Assembly: GCA_023374025.1 (NCBI GenBank)
Contig: SIJG01000207.1
Span: 62,001-126,000, forward strand
From: Heterodera schachtii
Taxonomy: Eukaryota; Nematoda; Chromadorea; Rhabditida; Heteroderidae
Reading direction: 5' to 3'
DNA length: 64,000 bases
Below the pieces are notes generated by a model that was not told the DNA's origin, ran no database searches, and worked only from the letters and a program-made list of their open reading frames with translations. Both the position numbers and the translations under genes were made by a program. Numbering within the stretch: position 1 is the stretch's first letter; every line of letters begins with the position of its first letter. This document shows, piece after piece, positions 10,701 to 18,445 of this stretch.

Positions 10701-10806
10701 AAAGCTGTTTGTTGGGTTGGGTGGCACCCAATTCGTGAGGCGCGAGCTCCAGGAGCAAGCAAATCCAGCGTTGAGAGAAGAAAGGAAAAGAAAGGAAAAA
10801 GGTTGA
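4735..10806 (+). CDS. BEL/Pao Gag-Pol polyprotein
   Basis: A single 2,023-aa frame from the ATG at 4735. The frame is open further upstream to 4507, but only with GTG, so the ATG in aaaaatgtcgggt is preferred. Domains in order: coiled-coil N-terminus; capsid-type DUF1759 region from about residue 172; three zinc knuckles near 442, 473 and 492 (the second a standard CFKCLKPNHTARSC); aspartic protease with FVDDGSERSF near 580; reverse transcriptase with ILADIEKAFLQL and LYVDNIL near 1011; a Pao-type A17 region; RNase H with CFADASGKGLGVA and IWTDS; H2C2 integrase zinc finger; integrase core with VDYFGP, WSDNGTNF and GGAWERLVG (complete DDE); DUF5641. The second Asp of the usual YVDD box is Asn. 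The basic C-terminus ends in an A-rich run where the next frame opens. Confidence 0.93.
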   Translation: MSGHLRTKITTELKALEKAKTATELNAESDQSMTSLENAILMEGATDRIKAEVNAISEKIEQIWAAINKWHDLMQKMDKDERKSEQALYEQFQSAEKLSTKMEAANTKLTELKDLEMKVTAGAKLQRSKADRDARTEQREYAKQMSKSGAEPEKGNTRMKHNEATAVLYQLPTLRIKPFAGDKREWPMFEEAFKVAVEQRAGSKIEKLNQLKSLLEREAALLIGGLRLEEKNYDIAMKLLKDTYGDKGEYVRRLHTELANLKRCFSVEDSKQFCMELERLSRELEAAGEDIEGPPIYLMLEKKLYKPFLREILEEKAKNPDNWDTSSLRKTLGNALNKELAIKEVIREYGFENRDTRVEQGFKRQFTRNRFGGSVNVTTNNFGKTNMEGRKFPMQRDANPRQVQGNSAQQNFGFQGRKGQEKNPRNQRNSLAINSQGELTPCAFCGGKHRHDTCEKMKTRPQRISVIQEKRLCFKCLKPNHTARSCPRPMRCFKCQQTHPTALCFQLNPQRGNEWKNTGNRVMNVREEEKQEKKDEFKEVTFSPTQCNSVQGKSRVLLRTAEVTIFNPSNPERSLVASVFVDDGSERSFIKANVAKKLGLPVLQTEECHLTGFGEKEAKRYLSNVVRVGFLGVNGAPYICALNEMEFIVKEMPIVTLNSMDEMELRKKKLSLPSRPRQPDILLGMDVRHDLKIRDESEKMPSGFTLSTSRIGRMISGYGQVQCPMDKSTQVMYTGSLISAIQNASSGDTEIELEERIKTFFGLNTIGMDDNPEINDKEEVMKLFRKSLTFKEGRYECGLPWNERVKDLPTNFQQARARLCSIVKKLREQNLVDEYQKIFDEWERNGIIERVADPSQTVGRVHYLPHRPVIKMDKSTTKIRIVMDASARPASRKGAPSLNECLHTGPLLLNELIGILLRWRRMKNLILADIEKAFLQLSVREEDRDATRFLWMEDPKNSDIFNPTFVKTIVFRFCRVSFGLTTSPFLLNATIREHLSFYDMDLSQNIMENLYVDNILIEVKEGKNMEKICQDAIELFRQGGMKLREFFSNKPDDIQGLPPELLAKEQTETKVLGISWTNECDEIKFRFKKFDGKSSKRNILAHIAKIYDPLGLVAPAVLPAKHFLQKLCEAKHNWDETLEDALTKEWNQILESWKTKEGDEVTIRFARKIDDSDELDKEMHCFADASGKGLGVAIYIRRTAPKRSANLIFAKSLVKPSNLSDVAATIPKMELQSITLGVKLLKYVLQRLKMKPTQTTIWTDSLCSIERIKEHKKWDRFISNRLAKIRGQFEVKHLVSGDNPADVASRGTTPRELSRNLMWKHGPKWLSEEKSQWPKPAKIYHPDEEKMRSVEEEEIKSTPIVAGVPFQPIVRVNRYSSWRKAKVVGAYVLRWIQCLTKNKKSTGELLKNLRKLGPKKFEGWNKQILSVSELRASEQLLIWEAQQQFPPPEKLQRDLRLFNDKELWRCRGRIGEAEINEEAKFPIYLPPESWITKLIVLEAHLLMRHPNHNTLLAHIREKFWIPKGRKFVKNTIQSRHYGCLNCRKERLKPYAYPQMPDLPKERVTTIRPFEKTGVDYFGPLTIKGGIKVYIALYTCLVVRAIHLEVAENCTAAEFLRTFRRFSSRRGLPSLVWSDNGTNFVVGAECIKEEWRREILVETSHEGVSWRFNTPVAPWMGGAWERLVGITRKALRRTVGRSLIERAEFDTLVCEIEAVVNTRPLTFQSDEEFTKPLRPVDFLLPYQRVEINLPLSEESSDDPDYTIKPRKKGELQQLMRVAIKRIDRFWNQWKSEYLLSLRERDRTNKGGGDLPNEGDIVLIEEAEDPRSFWKMGRVEKLLRGRDGLVRSARVQTKGKPLVRAINLLYPLEFVQSSEDNVSALQVGAIMDSQIATTEPSLPPENFAEMATTESSLPPVREESESSVSRGVRRSTNGDTRTKQQKQHGSLEILFPRNYTIPRRNMLFPSRLAYNDQTRKYRRQRARRLDLSGLRKLFVGLGGTQFVRRELQEQANPALREERKRKEKG

Positions 10807-10948
10807 ATTCTTCAAGAAAGATGCGAAGCGAGTAGCAAAAGCTGAAAGAAAAGCAAGAGAGAAGGCAAAGAAATCATCGACGGATGTCAACCGGCAAACA
10901 ATCAATGAGTTGAACGAAGCCGGAAGTGTGCATAATCCTTTTGAACCA

Positions 10949-11395
10949 ATGGATGTTCTGCCAGGGGAACCTTCTAGAGATGAGCCATTGAGGGAACTCG
11001 CCCGTCAAGAGAAATTTGACCGAGAAATGGCGGCGGAGCAGCGGAAAAGTTATGAACAAAGACGAATCGAGAGAAAGACGGAAAGAGAGAATGAGTTAAG
11101 ACGGATATGTGATAAGGATAGGAGACATTATGCTGCTCAGCGAGTGATAGATAAGAGGCGAAAATGGCAGCAGGGACGTCAAAGGGATGTCAATCGATCC
11201 TGGAGGAAGCCGCGATACGGCAGAACTTATGAAGTCTCTCCTATTCGACAAGCAGCAATTGCCACAAACGAATTAAGCGGAGCAAATGAGAAGGAAGACC
11301 GCCCAAGAAATGATGGCCAACTTCAAGGAGAGAGACAGAATGAAGAGCCAGTACGGAATTTGCAAAGACCAGTGTCAAAGAAATCCGATAAATGA
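10949..11395 (+). CDS. BEL accessory frame 1, basic coiled-coil protein
   Basis: This frame lies +1 relative to gag-pol and is open from before the pol stop, so it could be read by a frameshift in the A-rich run at about 10785-10801 or from the ATG at 10949 (149 aa). The product is very basic and charged (EQRRIERKTERENELRRICD) with repeated Arg-rich segments, and would suit an RNA-binding or nuclear protein. It has no recognisable enzyme motif. Its 3' end overlaps the next frame by 110 nt. It may be a continuation of Pol separated by a one-base indel; the near-identical LTRs argue only weakly against decay. I do not recognise it. Confidence 0.45.
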   Translation: MDVLPGEPSRDEPLRELARQEKFDREMAAEQRKSYEQRRIERKTERENELRRICDKDRRHYAAQRVIDKRRKWQQGRQRDVNRSWRKPRYGRTYEVSPIRQAAIATNELSGANEKEDRPRNDGQLQGERQNEEPVRNLQRPVSKKSDK

Positions 11396-12413
11396 ACGGC
11401 AGAAAGTTAGTCACGGAAGAGAACCGCAACCATTGCTTGAGAAGCAAACCAAAATCAAACTTGCGCCAGCACGTCCAGGATTCCGACGTATGGTGAATTA
11501 CTCACTCTTCACGCGGTGTGATTCTGATGTGAAGGGACATGAAAATTGTCCGCGAATTTGTACGCTGGAAAGTCTTTCGCATGGGCGGCTTAGTAAAAGT
11601 GAAAAGATAAGGATGAAAGCAAATTGCCTTGGGCAAGCGTTTGCGTTTGACTGGCTAGCCCGGATGCACACCAAGAAATTCAGTGAGGATTGGTGCGCTG
11701 TGTTGGGAAGCCGAAATGAGATTGAGAAGGCGTTGGAGAAATGGTGGACAAAAGAACTCCAAGGCAAAGAGAAGACAATTCCGCAGAAACAATTGGAGAG
11801 TGTGCTTACGGCATGGACGAAATCATGCAATGTTTTTGATGAAGCATGGAGAGGAAAAATATACGGACCGATCGCACTTGAAGATGTACCAAGAGAAGCC
11901 CAAACGGAAAACGAAGGGGCGCGAGAAGCTTTTGAAAAATGGCTCGAGAAGCTAACGGAGAGATTCGGTCAGACATTGACCAAAATGAGAGCCAAAGAGT
12001 ATTGGACTGACTGTCACCTTCAAAGCAAGAAGACATTAGTCATAAGCAACCAGAGCACAGCAGAGTTGATAGCCAAAGAATTCGTGGATGAGGGCTCAGG
12101 ATGGTACACCCATTTTTGTGAAAAGCCATTGCGTGAGAAGATTTTTCCCGTCAATTGGAATACAAAAATCATCTTTGATTTGGAACTGAAGAGAGAAGAG
12201 CGAAAGGAGTGGGACGTGGTCAAAGAGGACTTAAAAGACTTAACGGAAGCAGGATTGGAGGTCCATCTGACGACCAGAACAGACACCTTTTTGCCGCGCA
12301 AAGTCGAAGAATTCGCTGAGATGCAAGGCTGTGGAATTTACCGCTACGAGAAAATCGGAGAACTGGCGGCAGCGATCAAAGAAACTCCGGCGGAAAATGG
12401 AAAAAATTCCTGA
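11286..12413 (+). CDS. BEL accessory frame 2, unidentified 375-aa protein
   Basis: An uninterrupted frame from an ATG, again +1 relative to its predecessor, overlapping it by 110 nt and running 17 nt past the next ATG at 12397. There is no signal peptide. The N-terminal 60 residues are basic. The middle is helical and charged, with Cys and Trp (MVNYSLFTRCDSD, EKALEKWWTKEL). The C-terminal part alternates hydrophobic and charged residues (KIIFDLELKREERKEWDVV, EVHLTTRTDTFLPRKVEEF), suggesting a folded alpha/beta domain. I know no family to assign. Position between pol and env matches accessory genes reported in some nematode LTR elements, but no homology is claimed. Confidence 0.55.
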   Translation: MRRKTAQEMMANFKERDRMKSQYGICKDQCQRNPINERQKVSHGREPQPLLEKQTKIKLAPARPGFRRMVNYSLFTRCDSDVKGHENCPRICTLESLSHGRLSKSEKIRMKANCLGQAFAFDWLARMHTKKFSEDWCAVLGSRNEIEKALEKWWTKELQGKEKTIPQKQLESVLTAWTKSCNVFDEAWRGKIYGPIALEDVPREAQTENEGAREAFEKWLEKLTERFGQTLTKMRAKEYWTDCHLQSKKTLVISNQSTAELIAKEFVDEGSGWYTHFCEKPLREKIFPVNWNTKIIFDLELKREERKEWDVVKEDLKDLTEAGLEVHLTTRTDTFLPRKVEEFAEMQGCGIYRYEKIGELAAAIKETPAENGKNS

Positions 12414-13137
12414 AATTGAGAAGGGAGAGAAATTCATGGCACGAAACACGAGCGGACGGACACAAAGGGTGCTCAAAAGTGTGACCGGAATTGCCATGAT
12501 GATCATGTTTTTGATCACGTTGTCAAAACCGATGTTGCTGAATGGACAAATTCTCCGGCCAAATACGGGATGGATTCCCGTAAATCCTTTCGGGAGGCCA
12601 ATGAGACTCGAAGAGATGAATATGAAAGGTACGGCGCCGCCGGGATTTCAAGGGAGCGTTGAAAAGCGAGGACAAATAGCCCCCACTATGCCAACTACGA
12701 AGTCGAGTATGTCGATTGACCATGTCAGAGACTGGTATCGAAAGGCATTAGGGCGAGCGAGCACTACGGGTCAACCATCGGTGACCGTGACTACGGCACA
12801 TCCTATTCTCAGTTCGACAACAATGACAACAACGGAGCGAGTTCTGAGTACGACCACAACTCCGAGTGGGACGACAAACACAAAGGGAGCATCAATAAGG
12901 ACGACAACCGAAGAGATAAACCGAGAAGTGCTGCTGCGACAAAGTGAGAGTACGACTCCGAGACGGCGTTGGACGGTTCGGGCCCAAGCAACCACTGAAC
13001 GCCCACTTCAACCCGTAGCTACAAGTACTACGCAAACAAGGACCAGCCAGAGTTCAACTCTTGCCACAGGTGACGACCTCAACACCAGTGTTTCGGCGAC
13101 CAAACCGGGAGTTATCAGAAGTCCATCAAGGAGCTGA
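12397..13137 (+). CDS. Envelope-like N-terminal frame: signal anchor and Thr-rich stalk
   Basis: From the ATG at 12397 this 246-aa frame (+1 relative to the preceding one) has a basic N-terminus and a hydrophobic stretch VTGIAMMIMFLITL that can act as signal peptide or anchor. A long Ser/Thr-rich, mucin-like region follows (TTTTERVLSTTTTPSGTTN). The Cys-rich ectodomain frame that overlaps its end (13019-13137) has no signal of its own. The two therefore probably make one envelope protein through a frameshift or spliced mRNA, or were one gene broken by an indel. Which applies cannot be decided from this copy. Confidence 0.55.
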   Translation: MEKIPEIEKGEKFMARNTSGRTQRVLKSVTGIAMMIMFLITLSKPMLLNGQILRPNTGWIPVNPFGRPMRLEEMNMKGTAPPGFQGSVEKRGQIAPTMPTTKSSMSIDHVRDWYRKALGRASTTGQPSVTVTTAHPILSSTTMTTTERVLSTTTTPSGTTNTKGASIRTTTEEINREVLLRQSESTTPRRRWTVRAQATTERPLQPVATSTTQTRTSQSSTLATGDDLNTSVSATKPGVIRSPSRS

Positions 13138-15076
13138 TCCGGTCTATTGGTGCGCACACAAAGGATCGTCTTTGTGGAGAATTCCGGATGCGGATAAATC
13201 GCCATTTTGCAAACCGCCCCCAGGCCTCACATCACAATGGAAAAAATTGAGAGTCTCTCTTTACATGCCATATCGAAGGCCACAAACTGTGAGCAGCGCC
13301 TTCAGATGTGCCATCAAACGGACGAAAGAATATTTTTACACCAACCTTTTGGGGGACCAGTTTGTTCGAACGGAAAGGGAATTTCTCCCGGTGCAGCGAA
13401 GAATTTGCGTGGCAATGATCGAACAACACAAATGTCCATACGAAGAGAAGACCATGAAACCAATTGAAGGAGGAGGATGGAGCAGCAACAATCCAATGAA
13501 TGCCGAATTCCCGGGACGAATTTCGAGCTTCGTGTCAGGCGAGAAGGAAGTCGTAACGATGAATTGTTTCGTGGAAAAGGCAACGCTATTCTACCGGCCG
13601 CACAATTTCGAGATAATTAGTCCACTCTATTCGCATTTGGAGGACTGTAATTATCTGACGGGGAGCTGTAATATGGCAGACAACACAACTCTCGTTTGGA
13701 AATCAGACTGCAAAGAGTCTTGTCAGCCATGTGACTATCATTTCGTCGAGAGTATCGAAGGCGAATTTACGGGATCGACAGAGTGGGCAGGAGGAACATG
13801 GATTTCCAAAAGCAGGGAGCAGGCATTGACATTCAACAAAGAAGCGAAATTGGAAACAGCGTGCAACGGAAAGGCAATTCGGATGTCAGACCAATCATTT
13901 GGAATCTTGGAGGAGGAATATCTGACAATCGTCAATGGTCATGGACTTGGAAAGAGAGCAATTCCGGAAGAACAACTAGCGGCGCAGTTAACCGCAGGAC
14001 AACTCGCAACGAGTCGCTCAATTGCGCAACTTTTCTCCAAGGAATGCCGAAGAAGCTCACGAGGAGCGAATCCGACTCTGCAGGCCAGACGACTTCTACG
14101 ACGAAAGGATGTAATGGCCAGATGGTTGAATGAGGACACGATGCAAATATTTTCATGTGCGGAATTCTCAATGCAAAATGTGGAGTACCAGGCGGTGAAC
14201 AATTGTTATCGCTACATTCCGGTTCGAATTCGAATTGAGAGCAAAATAATCAACGCGTTCCTGGATCCGGAACTTCACATTCTCACGGCGTCCTCACCAT
14301 TTGCGGATTGTGGAAATTTCCGCCACCATTATTTGCAACTGAGCCAGAACAATTGGATCAAAATCGACACTCGCAGTGCCACAGTCCAAAAAATTGACCC
14401 GAGCAGTATTTCAGAGATCCAAGAAGCTTCTGAAGATCCGTCATTGTTGGAAATTACGCCACTTGTTTTTCACCGATGGACAATCGACAACGACACTGGA
14501 GAAGGATTATTCGCTCATTTGGACGAATGGCTGCGTCTGGACCAATGGAAGTCAAGAGAAACTGAACACAAAAACGAGCGTGCAACAAACCTTGGAGCCC
14601 TACCAAGCGGCCTGATTGGCCTCACTGAGGAGTGGTTCATGGAAAAATTGCGTCTACTACTCTCCTACTGGACAACAGCGTGCTGCATATACGTCACCTT
14701 TCTTTTCGTGCGCGACGTCCTAATCCCTTTGACATGGGTCTATCTGATGGGACCAATCGTAGCCACGGCACGCAATTTGTTGATGGGATACGAAGTGTCG
14801 CGACGGCCGAGAGCAACCACCGGCACACGACGGACAGCACAAATAGAGCAAGAAATGATCGAACTTGCTCCGAACCCAATGCCGCGAGAACTGAGTGCGA
14901 ATGAGCCAGCAACTTCGCAGCAAGAACCTGTCCCGACCCCACTCGCGATGCAGCTCAAACGACAATTGGTCGCGTACCGTTCGAGACGACAACGGTCTTG
15001 CGGCGCGAGTGTTGCGACTGAACAACAGCCGCAACTGTCCGTGGAACGGACAGAAAGGGGAGAAATGGACGAATGA
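13019..15076 (+). CDS. Envelope-like glycoprotein, main ectodomain and transmembrane segment
   Basis: A frame of about 685 codons, +1 relative to the stalk frame, without a usable early ATG. The extracellular-looking part is Cys-rich (DCNYLTGSCNMADNTT, WKSDCKESCQPCDYHF). A basic site GLGKRAIPEE near the middle could be a protease-processing site. A strongly hydrophobic membrane segment lies near the C-terminus (YWTTACCIYVTFLFVRDVLI and onward), followed by a cytoplasmic tail that runs into the 3' LTR. The layout signal, stalk, ectodomain, TM and tail fits an envelope protein captured by a retrotransposon. The Cys pattern does not look like the phlebovirus-G2 type at the right end of the window. 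A class III fusogen origin is possible but unproven. Confidence 0.6.
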   Translation, partial: LQVLRKQGPARVQLLPQVTTSTPVFRRPNRELSEVHQGADPVYWCAHKGSSLWRIPDADKSPFCKPPPGLTSQWKKLRVSLYMPYRRPQTVSSAFRCAIKRTKEYFYTNLLGDQFVRTEREFLPVQRRICVAMIEQHKCPYEEKTMKPIEGGGWSSNNPMNAEFPGRISSFVSGEKEVVTMNCFVEKATLFYRPHNFEIISPLYSHLEDCNYLTGSCNMADNTTLVWKSDCKESCQPCDYHFVESIEGEFTGSTEWAGGTWISKSREQALTFNKEAKLETACNGKAIRMSDQSFGILEEEYLTIVNGHGLGKRAIPEEQLAAQLTAGQLATSRSIAQLFSKECRRSSRGANPTLQARRLLRRKDVMARWLNEDTMQIFSCAEFSMQNVEYQAVNNCYRYIPVRIRIESKIINAFLDPELHILTASSPFADCGNFRHHYLQLSQNNWIKIDTRSATVQKIDPSSISEIQEASEDPSLLEITPLVFHRWTIDNDTGEGLFAHLDEWLRLDQWKSRETEHKNERATNLGALPSGLIGLTEEWFMEKLRLLLSYWTTACCIYVTFLFVRDVLIPLTWVYLMGPIVATARNLLMGYEVSRRPRATTGTRRTAQIEQEMIELAPNPMPRELSANEPATSQQEPVPTPLAMQLKRQLVAYRSRRQRSCGASVATEQQPQLSVERTERGEMDE

Positions 15077-15749
15077 CGGCGAGAAGCAAAAAGAGGGCGC
15101 GCTAGCAAAGGGCGGGAAAAAATCGAGAAATGAAAAGGAGAAAATGGGGCGATTGGAATTGAAGGGCGAGGGGGCACGTGCAAAGGCGAATTGGGGAGTG
15201 AAGAAAAAATGGACGTCACACCGTTTCCGTGCAAATGGCGCCCGAGGGAATGCAAAAAGAGGTCATCTGCGGTGACGGAATGAGTGACAAACAAGTCCGA
15301 GGCGAACGACCAAAGGGAAAAATAATCATTTTGTGATCATTTGGCGAATTGTGAATTCGCTCTCCCCCCCCGTTCATTGCCCGGTCCCTTCCCCCATTTT
15401 TGTGCCTTCCCCCGTTGTGCCCTTCCCCGATTCCATGCCCTGTTCACCCCTAGGCATTCTCCCAATTTCATGTGTTGCCCCCCCCCGTTCCATTTCTTGT
15501 TTAACCCCCAATTTCCCCTAATCCTTTGTGCCATTTCCTTTGTTCCCATTTTCCCCTCTTTTTGCCATTTTCTCTTGTCCAACCCCAATCCCCATTTCAC
15601 ACATTTTGATGTAAAAATTTGGTTTAATTACCCAAGTTTGAGGGCATAAATTGGTGGCATTTTTTGGGTGAATTTTGGCGGCAAATTGTTGGAATTGGGC
15701 GGCAAATTTGGAAAAAATTTGGCAATTGTAGCAGCGACCAACTGCTACA
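15010..15749 (+). repeat. 3' LTR of the BEL/Pao element
   Basis: 740 bp, nearly identical to 3347-4094, and bounded by TG...CA with ATTT following as target duplication. It repeats the two edge hairpins. The envelope-like frame ends 67 nt inside it (stop at 15074-15076). The bases just upstream (aacggtcttgcggcgcgag) are not polypurine. Confidence 0.92.
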
Positions 15750-15788
15750 ATTTTATTTAAAAAATTCGATTTGAGAATATTTTTAAAA

Positions 15789-16467
15789 ATGAAATTTTTT
15801 CATTTATTTTTCTAATTTTAATTTGTAATACCAATTTTGATCAAATTGGAGCAGAAAAGAAAAAGTTGCAAGAAAAAACATTTTGTGAAATATTTGGAGA
15901 AAAATGGGAAGAAAAACAACGAAATGAGAAGAAAAAAAGAGAAATTATTGTAAAATTTTATAAAATAAAACAGAAAATAAAACAAAAAGGAAAAAAATAT
16001 TCAGCAAAAGAATGGGATAAAATTAATTCAAAAATTACGAAAAAATTGGGAACAAATCTAAAGAAAATTTATGAATGGATTAAAGAATTTGGGCTTCATC
16101 AAAAAATATATAAATGTTATAAATCAAAAAGTGATGAAGAAAAATTAAAATTGTTCAAAAATTCATTGGAATGAAAAATAAATTTAAGCAAAAAGGAAAA
16201 TATTCAACAAAAGAATGGAACCAAAATTATGCCGAAATTTGTAAGAAAATTGGAGTAAGCCATTTCATAATTAAAAAATGGATGAAACAATTTGGAATTC
16301 GCTTTAAAAAGATCACGGAGAAAGAAAAAATAGAAAAAATGAAAATTTATTGGCAAATAAAAAAAGAAAATCCAAAAATGAGTGACAAAGAAATTGCCAA
16401 AATTTTGGAAATTCATCGAGATAGCATAAAAAGATGGAAAACCCAATTTGGAGAAGAAATGTTTTGA
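15789..16467 (+). pseudogene. Secreted HTH-repeat gene, copy B (frameshifted)
   Basis: The signal peptide start (ATG at 15789) matches copies D and E, but a one-base deletion makes the first frame stop after eight codons. Coding similarity resumes at about 15866 with the EKWEEKQRNEKKKREII region. A second small deletion near 16150 gives a stop (LFKNSLE), after which the second and third HTH repeats read cleanly at 16171-16467. The gene lies only 36 bp downstream of the BEL target duplication; its promoter module is on the far side of the element. Loss of the promoter may have allowed decay (inference). Confidence 0.8.
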
Positions 16468-17166
16468 AGAACACCAGAAGAAAAAGAAGAAGAAAAATGA
16501 TTTGTTGGGATATTATTTTTAAAAATTTTTTTCTTTTTATGGAAACATTGAATGAATTTATTTTATTCATTTATTTTTCAATTGAGTCCAATTTGAGTTG
16601 GACATTTGAGGACCCGTTTTTTATTTAACCCTTTTTGCTTTATTAATTTTAAATGCGTTTAAACGACGGCGTAGCAAATGAAAAAAACCTATTCATTTTT
16701 TGCGCACTTTAATTGGGTTGCGTCGAATGCATTTATGGAATATCGGAAATTTGCATCTTTACAAACAATTAAGAATCAAAAAATGACTAATTGGGTTTCT
16801 CTCGTTTGATTCAAAGGGAAAAATGAATTATAACCATTGAAACTATTAGACGCTTGTAAATTCATACAGAAATTCAAAATTTTTAAATTAATAAAAATTT
16901 CTCAAATTTTGTCATAGATTTCATTTCCTCTAATAAAATATTCTAATGAATTAATTCGAGGTCGAAATGATTAAAATAAGGTTTTCTCTATTAGCCATGA
17001 AAATTTATAAAAAAATTATTAAATTTTGAAAAATATGTGGATAAAAATACGCTAAGACTTTTTCATATTTTTAACTTAAAATATTTTATGCAAAAAATTA
17101 GGGACAAACCAGAAACATATCTATAATATAATTAGAATAATTAATAATGAAAAAGCACAAGCAAAT

Positions 17167-17319
17167 CACTTTTCTACTTCTGCTGTTCTCTTAAACAGTT
17201 CTTCTCCAAATTGTTTCTTCCAATTACTTATGCTATTTCTACTTTTCTGATTCAACATTATTAATGTTAATTATGATGATCAAAAATACAATTAAAGAGA
17301 ATAATAGGCAAAATTTCAT
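17167..17319 (-). pseudogene. HTH family copy C, internally deleted
   Basis: This remnant has the signal peptide start of copy A (identical for about 26 codons, to ...VESEK) joined directly to the last 25 or so codons. All three HTH repeats are removed except the final WKKQFGEE part, and the frame meets a TAG right at the junction. The deletion corresponds to about 950-1505 in copy A. Confidence 0.75.
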
Positions 17320-17704
17320 TTTACCTGCAATGACGGTCGGATATAATTATATTTTAAGTTATTTTATTCGTAAAATAAATAAGCCGTCTAAGGGTGAAAA
17401 AATTACTCAATCTGACGATTATTTGAGGATATTATAAAATGTATCGAAAAGCAAAATATAAAAATAATAAAATAACATTTCCATATATTTTTATGTTTGA
17501 TGAAAAGATCTTTTCTGTAATTGATTATGTTTAAATTAAAAAAATAACTTAATTATTGTTTAATTGATTTTTTATTTTATATATTATGAATTTTTATGGC
17601 AAAAATTAGTTTTATTATTAAAATTCCTAGAAAATGAAAATAAAATTTGAATAAAAATTAATATTTCTTTTTTAATTATAAAATAAAAAATAAAGCATTA
17701 TAAT

Positions 17705-17945
17705 GAAAAGCTACAACAAATCAAACTTCTTCTGCTGTCTTTATAAATTTCATATCATTTTTTTGTTTCAAAACTTTTTTCCTTTCTGAAATTCTCTGTT
17801 GGTGAATTTTCAAAATTTGACAATTTCTTTGTTATTTCCCAATATTTTTTCATTTTATTCATTTTTTCTTTTTCCGTTAGCATTTTCTTGCTAATGCCAA
17901 ATTTTTTCATCCATTTGTTAACTGTGACATGGCTAACTCCAATTT
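17705..17945 (-). pseudogene. HTH family fragment C2
   Basis: A degenerate minus-strand remnant. The stretch ttcccaatattttttcattt with cttgctaatgccaaattttt and catggctaactccaattt corresponds to the second and third HTH repeats (IGVSH..., KKYWEI). No open frame remains. Confidence 0.6.
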
Positions 17946-18284
17946 ATCTGCAGCTAGAGATTTATCTACAGATAGTTAGCATTATGAATACCAGCATATT
18001 GTGCATGCGGAGTTTAATCCTTAGCATTGTGCATACGGATTTATCTGCGGATAACGATTTATCTGCAATTAGTTAGCATTGTTTGTGCATACCAGCATCT
18101 TTGTGTTAAAAGAATTCACATAGAAAAAATATTAAAGTATTTTTCTCTCAATTTTGCCACCTTTAAATAGCTGAATGACATCCGATAGCATTTTTATTTA
18201 AAAAATTATATATTAAATTAAGTTTAAATTTAAGTTTCGCTATTATTATGGTTATTTTTATAATCACAAAATATATTTTGTTAA

Positions 18285-18420
18285 CGGAAGTCAGAAGAGT
18301 ATTTCAATGTTTTGTAGTTTGTTTTAATAAAAATTGCTTTTTTTTTTGTGACAGTTTTACTTTATGTATAAATAAATGGTCATCAATAAAAAAATAATAA
18401 TTTTGCATTTTGTTTAAAAA
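18285..18420 (+). promoter_or_regulatory. HTH-family upstream module, copy D
   Basis: Same block as 3225-3342 and 20044-20170: gaagtcagaagagtatttc, then a variant of GTGGCAGTTTTACTT (here GTGACAGTTTTACTT), TGTATAAA and a TTTTGCATTTTG end, followed 25 bp later by the ATG at 18446. Conservation is higher than in the DNA further upstream, which suggests a shared promoter. Confidence 0.55.
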
Positions 18421-18445
18421 ATTTGTTTTCAGAATATTTTTAAAA

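Larger units (their letters stand above)
3347..15749 (+). mobile_element. BEL/Pao LTR retrotransposon with envelope-like gene, near-intact
   Basis: The element is 12,403 bp, with TG...CA LTRs at 3347-4094 and 15010-15749 and a 4-bp target duplication ATTT at 3343-3346 and 15750-15753. The empty site can be read from paralogues (ttttgcattttgtttaaaa at 18.4 and 20.16 kb). The LTRs differ at only about a dozen substitutions or small indels, so the insertion is recent. Order: 5' LTR, primer-binding site, hairpin array, gag-pol, two accessory frames, envelope-like frames, 3' LTR. It is large for BEL/Pao, mainly because about 4.2 kb lies beyond pol. No clear polypurine tract precedes the 3' LTR. 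The long intact pol suggests that it is, or recently was, active. Confidence 0.93.
16591..18420. repeat. Second copy of the 301-3342 duplicated segment
   Basis: 16591-17560 matches 301-1800 with an internal deletion of the HTH coding region; 17705-17825 matches 1985-2110; 17985-18417 matches 2880-3342. Each half ends in the promoter module of a plus-strand HTH gene (copy B or D). The unit is therefore a minus-strand HTH gene, a fragment, and the start of a plus-strand HTH gene, duplicated in tandem before the BEL insertion. Confidence 0.8.
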
